A stretch of DNA of 44,369 nucleotides from Silvibacterium sp. GTDB taxonomy: Bacteria > Acidobacteriota > Terriglobia > Terriglobales > Acidobacteriaceae. The stretch spans positions 1 to 44,369 of the forward strand of contig JAFAKX010000115.1 in the NCBI GenBank assembly GCA_019234945.1, written 5' to 3'. Below the pieces are notes generated by a model. That model searched no databases. It was not told the DNA's origin and saw only the letters and a program-made list of their open reading frames with translations. A program made the position numbers and the translations under genes. This document shows positions 34,368 through 44,037 of the stretch, piece by piece. Positions within the stretch are counted from its first letter, which is position 1; each line of letters starts with the position of its first letter.

Positions 34368-36008
34368 CTACTGGCCCCCGTCCTGGCTGCCACCGTCATT
34401 GTCCTGATCGGAGATGACCAGACCGGTGGAAGGGTCGAGCAGGTACTTGCCGAAGTTGGAGGGTTTCTTAAAGTCGAACAGACTGTTCAGCCTGCCAGCG
34501 AGGGCGTCGAAGGAGCCAGTGATGCGCTGGCCGCCGAGCCAGTTATCCTCGACGAAGCGGAGGATGGAGGACTGGTCGGTGACAGTATGGTCGACGAAGT
34601 TTTTTCTGGCCCATGGCGAGATGACGAGCAGGGGGAGACGCGGGCCGTAACCGCAGCGCCCCTGGGCCTGCTCGACGCTGACGCCGGCGAGGGCGGTGTT
34701 GGCGGCGCTGCCGCACTGGCCGGGGGCGGTCAGGGCGTCAGCCGACGTCTGTGACTGGTTGACAATGGGGCCGATCTGGTGGTCGTACCAACCGTCGGAG
34801 TCGTCGTAGGCGATGATGACGGCGGTGGACTTCCACTCGGGGGTCGTCTGGAGGAAGTTGATGACCTGCACGATGAAGGTCTGCTCGTCGAGGGGGTCAG
34901 AGTAACCGGCGTGGCCGTCCTGGTATCCGGCCGCCTTAAGGAAGCTGACGGCGGGCATGTTGTGAGCCCTGACGGCGACGTAGAAGTCGCTGAGGTCATA
35001 CTGGTGGTTGGCCTGGTCGCCATCGACGCCGATCATGTTGATTGAGGTCGGGCGCAGGTGCTTGGGGTTCCAAGTCGACTTGTAGTACTGGAAGGGCTGG
35101 TGGTGCGGAATGTAGTCGGCCTTGGTGGTATTGGTGATGGCTGACTTATGGGAGCGCTTGCAGCCGGTGGTCCCGTTGGGGTTGACCGTTTTGAGGTCGA
35201 AGCCGCCTTCAAAGAAGCCCCAGGTGATGCCGCGGGCGTTGAGCAAGTCGCCGATGTTCTGTCCGCTGAACTGGACAAGGGCTCCGGTGGTGGTGGAGCA
35301 CATGTCACCGACGGGGTCGGCGTCGCTGATCAGCGTGAAGCCGCCGGAGCCGTCACCGATGACGTCGCCGCCAGCGTTCGACTGATCGGAGATGCCGTTC
35401 GTCTGGCCGGAGATGAGATTGATGGCGCCGGGGGTCGAGGGGCCAAAGTTGGTGTCGTAGGAGTTGTCACTCATGGCATAGCGCTGGGCATAGTTCCAGA
35501 GCGCGGTGACGGTGTTGCCGTCGTAGTAGCCCATGACAAGGCCGGTGGTTTCCTGGGTCGAGCCGTTGGGCGGCGGGCCAGCGGTTCCGGTGAATTCGGG
35601 AAAGGAGTCCATGAGACCGGCATGGAAGGCCTGTTGCTCCGGCGTGTAGTCGTGGTCCTGGTCGGCGGTGGCGGCTTCAGAGCGGTCGAGGCGGAAAGGG
35701 TTTGAGGCGCCGCCGGCGTTGCCAGTCGTGTTCAGAAAGTTGGGATTGTTGAAGAGCAATCCATCGGTGTAACCGTTGACGGTGGGAGTGCCGGGCTTGA
35801 CGTGGAATTTGGGCTCATTCGGTGGATTCGTTGCGTACGGGTAAGTGCCGAAGTAGTGGTCGAAGGAGTTGTTCTCCTGGAAGATGACAACGAGATGCTG
35901 GATCGGGGTGGAAGTCGAGCCATAGGACTGCGCCTGGACGGCGGCAGGTCCTGCCATCTGACCGGCAACCAAGAGTGTTGCCAGAGACGTTGCAAGTGCT
36001 TTTTGCAT
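34368..36008 (-). CDS. Secreted phosphoesterase (PF04185, phospholipase C/acid phosphatase type)
   Basis: The start at 36008 gives 546 residues with a signal peptide (LATSLATLLVAGQMAGPAAVQAQ). The family N-terminal motif HLVVIFQENNSFDHYFGTYP supplies metal ligands, and DDSDGWYDH and LPLLVISPWARKNFVDH are further family blocks. Members hydrolyse phospholipids or other phosphate esters outside the cytoplasm. The C-terminal domains of classical phospholipase C are absent. It is divergent from a TonB receptor gene. The stop is TAG. Confidence 0.9.
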   Translation of the reverse strand: MQKALATSLATLLVAGQMAGPAAVQAQSYGSTSTPIQHLVVIFQENNSFDHYFGTYPYATNPPNEPKFHVKPGTPTVNGYTDGLLFNNPNFLNTTGNAGGASNPFRLDRSEAATADQDHDYTPEQQAFHAGLMDSFPEFTGTAGPPPNGSTQETTGLVMGYYDGNTVTALWNYAQRYAMSDNSYDTNFGPSTPGAINLISGQTNGISDQSNAGGDVIGDGSGGFTLISDADPVGDMCSTTTGALVQFSGQNIGDLLNARGITWGFFEGGFDLKTVNPNGTTGCKRSHKSAITNTTKADYIPHHQPFQYYKSTWNPKHLRPTSINMIGVDGDQANHQYDLSDFYVAVRAHNMPAVSFLKAAGYQDGHAGYSDPLDEQTFIVQVINFLQTTPEWKSTAVIIAYDDSDGWYDHQIGPIVNQSQTSADALTAPGQCGSAANTALAGVSVEQAQGRCGYGPRLPLLVISPWARKNFVDHTVTDQSSILRFVEDNWLGGQRITGSFDALAGRLNSLFDFKKPSNFGKYLLDPSTGLVISDQDNDGGSQDGGQ

Positions 36009-36533
36009 TGAGGTTCCCTCAGTGGGCGGCGGATTCTTCCGCCGGACCGTATCAAGGAATAAACGCATCGAGCAGCGGATACTTCAACGAAGTGTTACAG
36101 GGCGGAGAAAAAAACCTGGCAGGTGCGAGTTGAGGAGACGCTGGTGGCGTTGACTCCGCTTGACGCGCTTCCTGAGCATCTCGACGAAGTTTTCTAGGTG
36201 GCGGGAGCGCGTCTTCTTCTTTCGTGCCTTGGATTGATCCCGGCGGGGTATTCCTTCGACACCGTCAAGAAGCATTGAAGCGATTGCGGCAATTTGAACC
36301 GGCCGCCGCGGGGATACTTCTCATTGCGAATACCGGGTCAATATCCAATGAATTGATCGTGAATGCCGCCCAACCTTAAGTCTCGCTTAAGGCTTGTCCT
36401 TCTACTCTCAGATCACCCATGTAGGAACTCGCTTCAAACCTAGTTCCTGACGGCCCAGCCCGTTCGAGGCCCACGCGCTCATCGTTCAAGTCAGCTCAGC
36501 AAGCCAACTCTTTTGTTTGGAGGTCCGCGAAGT
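36009..36533. promoter_or_regulatory. Divergent control region of phosphoesterase and TonB receptor
   Basis: No gene is convincing here. A perfect hairpin CCTTAAG-tctcg-CTTAAGG lies at 36374-36392, followed by CTTGTCCTTCT, and could be an operator or a leader hairpin of the receptor gene. Clear -35/-10 pairs were not found. Confidence 0.4.
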
Positions 36534-39527
36534 ATGTTTAGTTATCGGCTGCACCGGTTTTTCTTGATCATATTGTGCTGCGCATGCGCGGCAATGCATG
36601 TCTCAGCCCAGACGGGTCCGGGCACAATCGCCGGGACGGTTCAGGATTCTGCCGGTGCGGTCTTTGTGAGCGCAAAGGTGGTGATTGACCCTTCCGATCG
36701 GCAGGTGGCGACCGACAACCAGGGAACGTTTCGTTTCACGAACGTTGCTCCGGGACAGTACACCGTAAGGGCGTCGTATCTGGGATTCAAGCCCTTTGAG
36801 ACTACGGTGACAGTTGTTTCAGGACAGACAGTAAACGTGTCGGCGACACTGCAGGTGGCGCAGCAGGGTGACGTGGTGATGGTGACTGCGCCTCGACTCG
36901 AAGGCGAAGCGGAGGCGATTAATGTCGAACGCATGTCGGCGCAAATTGTTCAGGTGGCGCCGGAAGGCGTGATCATGAGCCTTCCCAATACGAACATCGC
37001 CGATGCCATCGGCCGCCTGCCCAGCGTGTCCCTGGAAAGGGATGAGGGCGAAGGCAAGTACGTGCAGATTCGCGGAACGGAACCGCGCCTGTCCAATCTG
37101 ACGATCAACGGTGTTAATGTGCCTTCCGTCGAGGTGACAGTGCGCAACGTGAAGATGGACGCGATCCCCTCGGCTGGAATTGAGCGCATCGAGGTTTACA
37201 AAACGCTCGCCTCCGATCAGGACGCAGACGGTGTCGGCGGTACGGTGAACCTGGTGACACCAACGGCGGAGGACAAGCCGACCTACTCGCTGAACGGGAT
37301 GGGCGGCTACAACCCGCTGCAGAACGGATTCTGGCGCGGAGGCTTTGACGGAACTATCGGCAAACGGTTCGGCCCAGAAAAGAAGTTTGGAGCCCTGCTG
37401 GGGGGAAGCTGGGATCGTACCAACCGCGGTATTGACGACCTTGAACCAAGCCAGACGTTCGGAACGTTAGCTAACGGGCAGAATGTCGCTTTCATTAGCA
37501 GCGAAGATCTGCGTTCGTACGAGTACTACCGCACGCGTTATGGCTTCGTCAGCGGACTGGATTACAAGATCAATTCCAGCTTGACCGCGTACATAAAAGG
37601 CTTCTATTCCGATTTTCATGACTTTGGCGAGACGCGAGTCTACACGCCGAATGCCGGCTCCCTGGTATCGGCGAGCGGTTCCACGATAACGTTTGCCGAC
37701 AATACAACCTGCCCACCAGACCAGCAGGCGGCGGGCAATTGTACCCTTGGCAACTGGCAGTATCGGCACTATATTCGCCGGCCCGATCAGCAGGTCTTCA
37801 GTTTTCAGACGGGGGTCACACAGACGCTCTCGAAGGATCTGATCAATTACGAGTTTGCCGTGTCTCGCGGGCATAACATCGGCGGGCAGGACTTTCCGAC
37901 AACTTACTTCCAAGGGGTTTCGGGCGTGGCTTTCGCCCAGAATAACAGCGACCCATTCCGGCCCAAGCTTTATGCTACCGACGGAACGAACGGCTTTGAC
38001 CCCACACCCTACACAGTCACGCAAAATTTCAACGGAATCTACCATGCCACCCAACTCAACATCCAGGGTGGGGTGGATGAGGCACACAACTACACAGCCT
38101 GGGGCCGCCCCAGCACCTTCGCGTTAGGGATGAAATTCCGCAGTTCGTACTCGACGCAGTTCGAGAACAATACGACCCTCAATGCCAACAACACCCCCGG
38201 CCCGTTCCAGCTTTCGAACGTACTCGGCACCTACACAAATCCGACGTACTACAACGGCTCGTTTGCGATTAACGGCCATGCGTATGGACCTACCTCGTCG
38301 TACAACACGATCCTGAACGCGGTATCAAACAACTCGGGCGGGTTCACGCAGGACATAGTAGGAGATGATACAACAAACGCATCGGCATTCTTCAACGCCA
38401 ATGAGCTGATCTCGGCCGGCTATCTCGAAGATACGATTTACCTCAACAACGTACGTCTGGAGGGCGGCGTCCGCTTCGATTCGGGCAGCACTCACTTCCT
38501 GGCGAATAAGTTAACAGCAGTTGATCCCTGCAAAGCGGCAGATCCAACCACGTCCTGCCCTGAACCGCCCATCGTGACGCCCAACCGGCAGAACTCCAGC
38601 TACTTCAACGCCCTTCCCAGCGTGGCGTTGCAATGGCAGTTTAAGAAAGACACTAATTTGCGTGCCGCCTACAGCCGCGGTCTTGCCCGGCCCAACATCG
38701 GCGACCTGGTGCCCGCCACTACAGTCGATCCAAATCAGACGCCCTATCCGACTATTTCGACGGGCAATCCCAGCCTGGTGCCTACTTTGTCGGATAACAT
38801 CGACATTCTTGTCGAACACTATTTCCAGCAGCTTGGCATCATCCAGGGTGGTTACTTCTTCAAGGAGCTACACAACCCGATCTATCCGGTCGCAAACCTG
38901 CTCGGGTTCGACGGCACATCCTTCTGTACGGTAGGCCCATCAGCACCCAACTGCCGAACCTATCAGTTGACGCAATCCATTAACGGCCCGAATGCGCATA
39001 TCAATGGGATTGAGTTTCAATGGGAGCAGCGTTTCTCTTTCCTTCCCGGCCTGCTGAGCGGCCTGGGCATGAATGTGAACTACTCCTACACGACTTCGTA
39101 TGTCACGTTCCCGGCGGGATTCGACGGGGGCCGAACCGATCATCCTACGCTCGATCGCACTGCGCCAAATAACTACAATATCAACATCACCTACGACAGG
39201 AACCGCTTTTCCGGACGCTTGGCCATCAGCTACAACGACGCGAATATTGCGACCTACCAATGGAACGCCACGACTGGTCCGATCAACGATCCGATCTTGG
39301 GAGTTCACGGACCGTCTGGAGACAACTACTTCTACCCGCATACCCAGTTCGACACGCAGGGCAGTTATCGGGTCTATAAGAATCTGCAGGCCGTCGGCTC
39401 TATTCTGAATATGAGCAACGAGGTCTTCGGATTCTACAATGGCAGCGGGATCTATCCGGTGCAGCGCGAATACTACCGGCCGACGTATTCGTTTGGTCTG
39501 CGCTGGACGCTGGCGGGAGAGCAATAG
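36534..39527 (+). CDS. TonB-dependent outer membrane receptor
   Basis: A GGAGG ten bases before the ATG at 36534 sets the start, giving 997 residues. A signal peptide (RFFLIILCCACAAMHVSAQ) is followed by a carboxypeptidase-regulatory-like beta-sandwich (TIAGTVQDSAGAVF to NVSATLQV, about 30-110), a plug domain (VQIRGTEPRLSNLTINGVNVPS, then IERIEVYKTLASDQDADGVGGTVNL) and a 22-strand-type barrel ending in an aromatic-rich YSFGLRWTL. The plug resembles the Xanthomonas/Caulobacter-type receptors for sugars. The substrate is unknown; the divergent phosphoesterase hints at phosphate-ester use. Confidence 0.93.
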   Translation: MFSYRLHRFFLIILCCACAAMHVSAQTGPGTIAGTVQDSAGAVFVSAKVVIDPSDRQVATDNQGTFRFTNVAPGQYTVRASYLGFKPFETTVTVVSGQTVNVSATLQVAQQGDVVMVTAPRLEGEAEAINVERMSAQIVQVAPEGVIMSLPNTNIADAIGRLPSVSLERDEGEGKYVQIRGTEPRLSNLTINGVNVPSVEVTVRNVKMDAIPSAGIERIEVYKTLASDQDADGVGGTVNLVTPTAEDKPTYSLNGMGGYNPLQNGFWRGGFDGTIGKRFGPEKKFGALLGGSWDRTNRGIDDLEPSQTFGTLANGQNVAFISSEDLRSYEYYRTRYGFVSGLDYKINSSLTAYIKGFYSDFHDFGETRVYTPNAGSLVSASGSTITFADNTTCPPDQQAAGNCTLGNWQYRHYIRRPDQQVFSFQTGVTQTLSKDLINYEFAVSRGHNIGGQDFPTTYFQGVSGVAFAQNNSDPFRPKLYATDGTNGFDPTPYTVTQNFNGIYHATQLNIQGGVDEAHNYTAWGRPSTFALGMKFRSSYSTQFENNTTLNANNTPGPFQLSNVLGTYTNPTYYNGSFAINGHAYGPTSSYNTILNAVSNNSGGFTQDIVGDDTTNASAFFNANELISAGYLEDTIYLNNVRLEGGVRFDSGSTHFLANKLTAVDPCKAADPTTSCPEPPIVTPNRQNSSYFNALPSVALQWQFKKDTNLRAAYSRGLARPNIGDLVPATTVDPNQTPYPTISTGNPSLVPTLSDNIDILVEHYFQQLGIIQGGYFFKELHNPIYPVANLLGFDGTSFCTVGPSAPNCRTYQLTQSINGPNAHINGIEFQWEQRFSFLPGLLSGLGMNVNYSYTTSYVTFPAGFDGGRTDHPTLDRTAPNNYNINITYDRNRFSGRLAISYNDANIATYQWNATTGPINDPILGVHGPSGDNYFYPHTQFDTQGSYRVYKNLQAVGSILNMSNEVFGFYNGSGIYPVQREYYRPTYSFGLRWTLAGEQ

Positions 39528-39551
39528 TCTGCAGAAAATCTGCAACACTGG

Positions 39552-39579
39552 AACCCCCGGGAATTAACCGGGGGTTTTC
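39552..39579 (+). terminator. Terminator after the TonB receptor
   Basis: AACCCCCGG (39552-39560) and CCGGGGGTT (39568-39576) form a strong stem followed by TTCAC. The stem overlaps the stop of the converging DUF1905 gene and may serve both directions. Confidence 0.85.
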
Positions 39580-40028
39580 ACTTTGGCATTGAGCATCTCG
39601 ATGGCTTTTTCGAGACGGCGTGCGCGGGTTTCGTCCTTTTTGGCCTCAATGATCCAGCGGCAGTACTCCTTGCGATGGGTGTAGCTGAGCGATTCGAAGA
39701 AGGGCAGCACGCCTTCCTTCTTCATGAGCTTCATGAGGGGTTCGGGGACGTCGAGTTTGCGCTCGGATGCGTCCTTCCAGACGACGACCTCGACGCTGTC
39801 GCCGGGGCCTTTGCCGAGCTGATCGCGGATGGCTTTGGGCAGATGCAGCGTGTGCTGCGGGAATCCGTACTTGATGAGCGATCCGGTGTAGGCAACGCCG
39901 TCGAAGGTGGCGTGGATGGGGACCTTGCCTTTGGTGCCGAAGGCTTCCTGCGTGTCGAAGGGAAAGAGCACGCCGGTGCCACCCTGGCCGGCGGCGAATA
40001 TCTCCGCGGTAAATGTGTACGTCTTCAT
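39564..40028 (-). CDS. DUF1905/YdeI-like (OmdA) protein
   Basis: From the ATG at 40028 the protein has 154 residues; an upstream GTG at 40046 is possible. The first part (YTFTAEIFAAGQGGTGVLFPF to SVEVVVWKDASER) is the DUF1905 beta-barrel. The second (FFESLSYTHRKEYCRWIIEAKKDETRARRLEKAIEML) is the helical bacteriocin-protection/YdeI domain. The role is not established; the family is widespread and soluble. Its stop lies within the terminator shared with the TonB receptor gene. Confidence 0.88.
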   Translation of the reverse strand: MKTYTFTAEIFAAGQGGTGVLFPFDTQEAFGTKGKVPIHATFDGVAYTGSLIKYGFPQHTLHLPKAIRDQLGKGPGDSVEVVVWKDASERKLDVPEPLMKLMKKEGVLPFFESLSYTHRKEYCRWIIEAKKDETRARRLEKAIEMLNAKVKTPG

Positions 40029-40107
40029 GGATTGCCATTGTGCCACCGTGTGCCGTTGCGGTCCAACGGAGACATCGGTCTAGAATTGGGTGCAAGGAAG
40101 TTCGAGG

Positions 40108-41016
40108 GTGTCGGTGTCTGGCTCCAGTTCGATCCTTCAACGCGACAAGCTCAACGATCGTGGAAAGCCGCCGAGCATCGAACCGGTTTACTCAAAGACT
40201 GCGCTGAGCGGCGATCTGATCTTCGAAAGTTACGTTTCATCGGGTGTGGTTGAAGTTCCAGAGATGAAGACTCCCGCGCATGTTTTGATCCTGCGCACGG
40301 GATCTCCATCTGTGGTCGAATGGCGGAGCGATGGGCGCGATCACAGGTGGGAACACGCGCCTGGAAGCGTGTCGCTGCTGCCCGCGGGACTCCGCCGGGC
40401 CGCGCGAGTATTCCGACCCTTGCCGGGCGAAGCATCAATTCTGCAAATGCGGCCGGACTTCGTTGAGCGTGGTATTGGCGAGATTGCGAAGGGTGGAAGA
40501 GTGGAGCTGATGCAGCGCATGGATTTAAGTGATGCGCAGATCGCGCGGCTGATGGAATCACTGCGTGCGGACGTCGCGGCGGGGTTGCCGAGCGGAGCAC
40601 TCTTCGGAGAATCCATTGCTACGGCGCTCTCGGCGCACATAGCGCAGCGATACTCTACTTTGACGAATCGGCTGGAGACGTATCGCGGTGGGCTGGCGCG
40701 CTCGCGGTTGAACCGCGTGGTGGAGTACATCCACGCTCATCTGGACAACAACCTTGAACTGAGCACGCTGGCAGAGGTTGCAGGTCTGAACGTGTACCAC
40801 TTCGCGCGTGCATTCAAGCAGAGCACCGGCGAGAGCCCGCACCAGTATGTGCTTCGCAGGCGGATAGAACACGCGAAAGAATTGTTGCGGCAACCACAAC
40901 TCTCGGTGATTGAAGCCAGCGCCCGCACTGGATTCGTGGATCAAAGCCACTTCAGCAAAGTCTTTCGGCGGATGGTGGGTTTGGCGCCGAGCGAGTACCG
41001 CATTCGAGCGTTGTAA
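40108..41016 (+). CDS. AraC family transcriptional regulator
   Basis: The GTG at 40108 has AAGGAAG seven bases upstream and gives 302 residues; a GTG at 40090 is also open. The C-terminal double helix-turn-helix is clear: LSTLAEVAGLNVYHFARAFKQSTG and SVIEASARTGFVDQSHFSKVFRR, ending PSEYR. The N-terminal part is a cupin-like sensor with no recognised ligand. It lies just before the hydrolase gene, on the same strand, and near the oppositely oriented SDR and flavin monooxygenase, which it may control. Confidence 0.93.
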   Translation: MSVSGSSSILQRDKLNDRGKPPSIEPVYSKTALSGDLIFESYVSSGVVEVPEMKTPAHVLILRTGSPSVVEWRSDGRDHRWEHAPGSVSLLPAGLRRAARVFRPLPGEASILQMRPDFVERGIGEIAKGGRVELMQRMDLSDAQIARLMESLRADVAAGLPSGALFGESIATALSAHIAQRYSTLTNRLETYRGGLARSRLNRVVEYIHAHLDNNLELSTLAEVAGLNVYHFARAFKQSTGESPHQYVLRRRIEHAKELLRQPQLSVIEASARTGFVDQSHFSKVFRRMVGLAPSEYRIRAL

Positions 41017-41084
41017 AGTGAGACGTCGAGAAAATAACTCGGCTCGCGGGCGCTCGTCTTGGGAAGCTGCAAACATTCAAGGGG

Positions 41085-41915
41085 ATGATGAAATACACGA
41101 TCGGCAATTTGACTCTCAACGTGGAGGAGCAAGGTACAGGAGAGCCCTCACTTCTGTTCCTGCACTATTGGGGAGGCTCACTCCGAACCTGGAACAAAGT
41201 CGTCGAGCGGCTCCAGTCTTCTTTCCGCTGTATCGCATACGATATGCGTGGCTGGGGTCAGTCGGATGCTCCGGAGAATGGCTATTCAATCTCGGATCTA
41301 GCGGACGAGGCTGCGTCTTTAATCCGGGTTCTAGGTCTCACAAGGTTTGTCTTAGTGGGACACTCGATGGGAGGCAAGGTTGCTCAGCTTCTCGCGTCCC
41401 GGCGGCCTGCCGGACTCGAGGGCGTCGTTCTCGTGGCACCCGCGACCCCTACGCCGACCCGCTTTTCCGAGGAGATGCGTGAGGGGCAAATCCACGCATA
41501 CGACAGCCGCGAGACGGTGCTCCAGGCGGTTCAGTTCCTCAGTGCGAGAAGCCCTGCTCCTGACGTTCTGGAACAGATTGTCGAGGACAGCCTCCGAGGC
41601 TCGCCTTAGGCGAAGCGGGCCTGGCCGACATCCGCGATCTTAGAAGATATTTCCAAAGAGGTTCCGAATATCGCAGTGCATACGCTTGTTGTCGCAGGCG
41701 AACTCGATCGCCTGGACTCGGTTGAGCAACACCGTCGCGAAGTCCTGGGAAGAATTCCAGGTGCGGCCATGGAAATCGTGAACGGCAGCGGACACCTGGT
41801 TCCGATCGATGAGCCAGATCAACTTGCATCGGCTATTGCGCGATTCGTAACGCGATTAAACGGAACGCAATTGTCCGGGTGGGATCAAGCGGCGAAACAC
41901 CCGCAGAGTACTTAA
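41085..41915 (+). pseudogene. Alpha/beta hydrolase with in-frame amber codon
   Basis: The first 174 residues end at a TAG at 41607-41609, and the same frame continues intact to 41915. Before the TAG are the oxyanion block LLFLHYWGG and the nucleophile elbow GHSMGG (Ser94). After it are the expected AKRAWPTSAILEDISKEVP, the acid region TLVVAGELDRLD and the catalytic His in GSGHLVPIDEP. The shorter product would have no Asp or His of the triad. A one-base change from CAG, GAG or AAG would restore a 276-residue hydrolase. The start is ATG 41085 or 41088, after AAGGGG. Confidence 0.85.
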
Positions 41916-41919
41916 GGCT

Positions 41920-42765
41920 TCATCTGCCCGCCGTCACTTCCGACAATTCGTCGTGCGATTCCTCTTGCACTTGCTCGTGAGAAGGCAGAACCGCGGCTCG
42001 CGTGAATGGGCGCTGTGCCGTCAGACCTCCGTCGAGAACGAGCGACTGGCCGGTGTAATAGGAGGAGGAATCGGAGAAGAGCCAACTGACGGCATCGGCG
42101 ACATCTTCGGGCAAGCCGAGACGGTGGACGGGATGCGCGTCGGCCATCTGATCGAGCACAGAGTCATCTCCGAAGACCTGTCGCAACATATCGGTCCGGA
42201 TGGCACCCGGACTGACAGCGTTCACTCGGATACCGAAGCGACCATATTCGACGGCTGCCGATTTCGTGAGTCCGATAACCGCGTGCTTGCTAGCAACATA
42301 AATGGACGCTCCGGGAGTGGCCAGAGATCCACCCACAGATGCCATGTTGACGATGGACCCGCCTCCGCCCTGACGGAGCATCTGACGAATCTCCTGCTGC
42401 ATGGCGATGAAAAGCCCTTTCACATTGACGGAGAAGACCTCGTCGAAATTTGCGTCTGTCTGATCGGCGATGAGGCCGTTCTCGCCTGAGATTCCGGCGT
42501 TGTTGAAGGCGAAGTCGAGACGCCCGAAGATATTCACGGTTGCTGGAACGATTCTGCGCACTTCATCAGGGTCGCTGAGGTCGGCTTTAAGGAAGACGGC
42601 CGCTGCTCCTTCGCGCAGAAGTTCTGACTCGATGCGGAGACCGTCGTTTTCATCGCGGCCAACAAACACGATTCCTGCTCCGAGGCCGGCAATGCGGCGG
42701 ACGGTGGCCTCTCCGATGCCGGCAGTACCTCCTGTGATAAGTGCGACTTTTCCTTCAAGATTCAT
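41920..42765 (-). CDS. SDR family oxidoreductase
   Basis: The start at 42765 has GGAGG six bases upstream and gives 281 residues. The cofactor motif is TGGTAGIG, followed by NNAG, Ser in NMASVGGS and the Y-x-x-x-K in IYVASKHA. The last ~35 residues (RPFTRAAVLPSHEQVQEESHDE) are an acidic extension. The start overlaps the end of the flavin monooxygenase gene by 11 bases, so the two were probably made together and may act on the same ketone/alcohol substrate. Confidence 0.92.
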   Translation of the reverse strand: MNLEGKVALITGGTAGIGEATVRRIAGLGAGIVFVGRDENDGLRIESELLREGAAAVFLKADLSDPDEVRRIVPATVNIFGRLDFAFNNAGISGENGLIADQTDANFDEVFSVNVKGLFIAMQQEIRQMLRQGGGGSIVNMASVGGSLATPGASIYVASKHAVIGLTKSAAVEYGRFGIRVNAVSPGAIRTDMLRQVFGDDSVLDQMADAHPVHRLGLPEDVADAVSWLFSDSSSYYTGQSLVLDGGLTAQRPFTRAAVLPSHEQVQEESHDELSEVTAGR

Positions 42766-44037
42766 AGGCCACCTCCGGTTGTACAGGCGCGCTCCAGTAA
42801 GGGAACTCAGACTGTTCACGCTGAATGATGTGTGATGCTATGTGAGCGGCATCCTCGGATACGCCGAAAAGCAGACCTGATTTGGCATTGTGCAGCCATG
42901 GCAGACCGATGAAGTAGAGGCCTGGATAGCTGGTCACACCACGCTGCTGAACTGGGTATCCATCGGCATCAAGGATGGGTAGATGCACCATCCTGAAGTC
43001 GAATGAATAACCGGTTGCCCAGATGACGGTGTTGATGTTGGCTTCGTTTAGGTTGAGGTCGTCCATTTCCGGCTGATTGAATCCTGCGGTGAGTTGCGGA
43101 AGTGTTTCGGCCGGGTCTGTCAGGCCGTGCCTATCCATATAGATGTCGATTTTGGCTGTGAGATTCGCTTCGAACTGGTCGGCTGCCGCGAGGTTGGTGT
43201 TCAAGTCCCGCGCGAATTTTACGGTGACACCGTCAAGATCGATTACGCGGCCGAGCAGAGTAACGCCATCGGCGGCGAACTGGTGAAGGTTGAGGGTGTG
43301 TCCTCCTTTTGTGCGCCGCTGATGTGGGGCTTGCCACCAAATTTTTCACGCGGAGAGCTCAGCTGATCCACAGTGCGGTCGTAGAGACCGAGAAGGTTGC
43401 TCCACCGGTTGATGTCTTTCCCGCGATAGCGGCGCGGGACGCGTCCGGACCGGCTGACGCTGAGGTAGACTTTTCGGCCACTTTGATAGAGCTCTTCGGC
43501 AATCTGCGCGCCTGATTGCGCGCTGCCTACAACGAGCACTGCGCCGGAAGCGAGAGAGCCGGGATTGCGGTAAGAGTCTGAGTGCAACCGCCGGATTTCT
43601 GGAGACAGAGCGCCTGTGAATCGAGGAATGCGGGGTTTCTGATAGAGCCCGGTTGCGACGACGACATTCTTCGCGTGAAAGGTGCCTGCGGTGGTGGTAA
43701 CGATGTAGCCGTCCCTGCCGTTTTTCACCGTACGGACCCGCGCACCGTACCAGATCGGGAGCTGATGCATGCGGACGTAGTTCTCGAAATAGTTAACGAG
43801 TTGGTCACGGCTGAGGAATGCGTCGGGATCTTTTCCGGGCAGGCCTCCGTCTTTGAGCTGAGATTGCCAGTTCGGCGTGTTGAGGGTGAAGGAATCCCAG
43901 CGGTGGTTGCGCCATGCGTTGGCTACGTCCGCCGCCTGTTCGAGAACGATGTGCTCACGGCCTTCGGCTTTGAGATGGTAGCTGACGGAAAGACCGGCCT
44001 GCCCTGCTCCGATGATGATGGTTTCGAATTTCTTCAT
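42755..44037 (-). pseudogene. Flavin-dependent monooxygenase, frameshifted
   Basis: The start at 44037 follows GAGG seven bases upstream. The N-terminal frame holds the FAD motif GAGQAGLSVSYHL and the NADPH motif VVGSAQSGAQIAEEL. Near 43307-43310 (a run of four A on the minus strand) the frame is lost: the product ends in an unrelated tail at 43243, while the -1 frame continues with KGGHTLNLHQFAADGVTLLG, then the conserved ATGYSFDF, to a stop at 42755. One more A would restore a normal protein of about 427 residues. The family includes Baeyer-Villiger-like and other flavin monooxygenases. Confidence 0.85.

Noticed and set aside
36084-36275. 63-residue minus-strand frame in the receptor control region
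   Set aside because: It is basic and low-complexity, with no ribosome site or family pattern.
43300-43315. Programmed -1 frameshift in the flavin monooxygenase
   Set aside because: The site (A CAA AAG) is not a full slippery heptamer, and no stimulatory structure is evident. A one-base indel is simpler.
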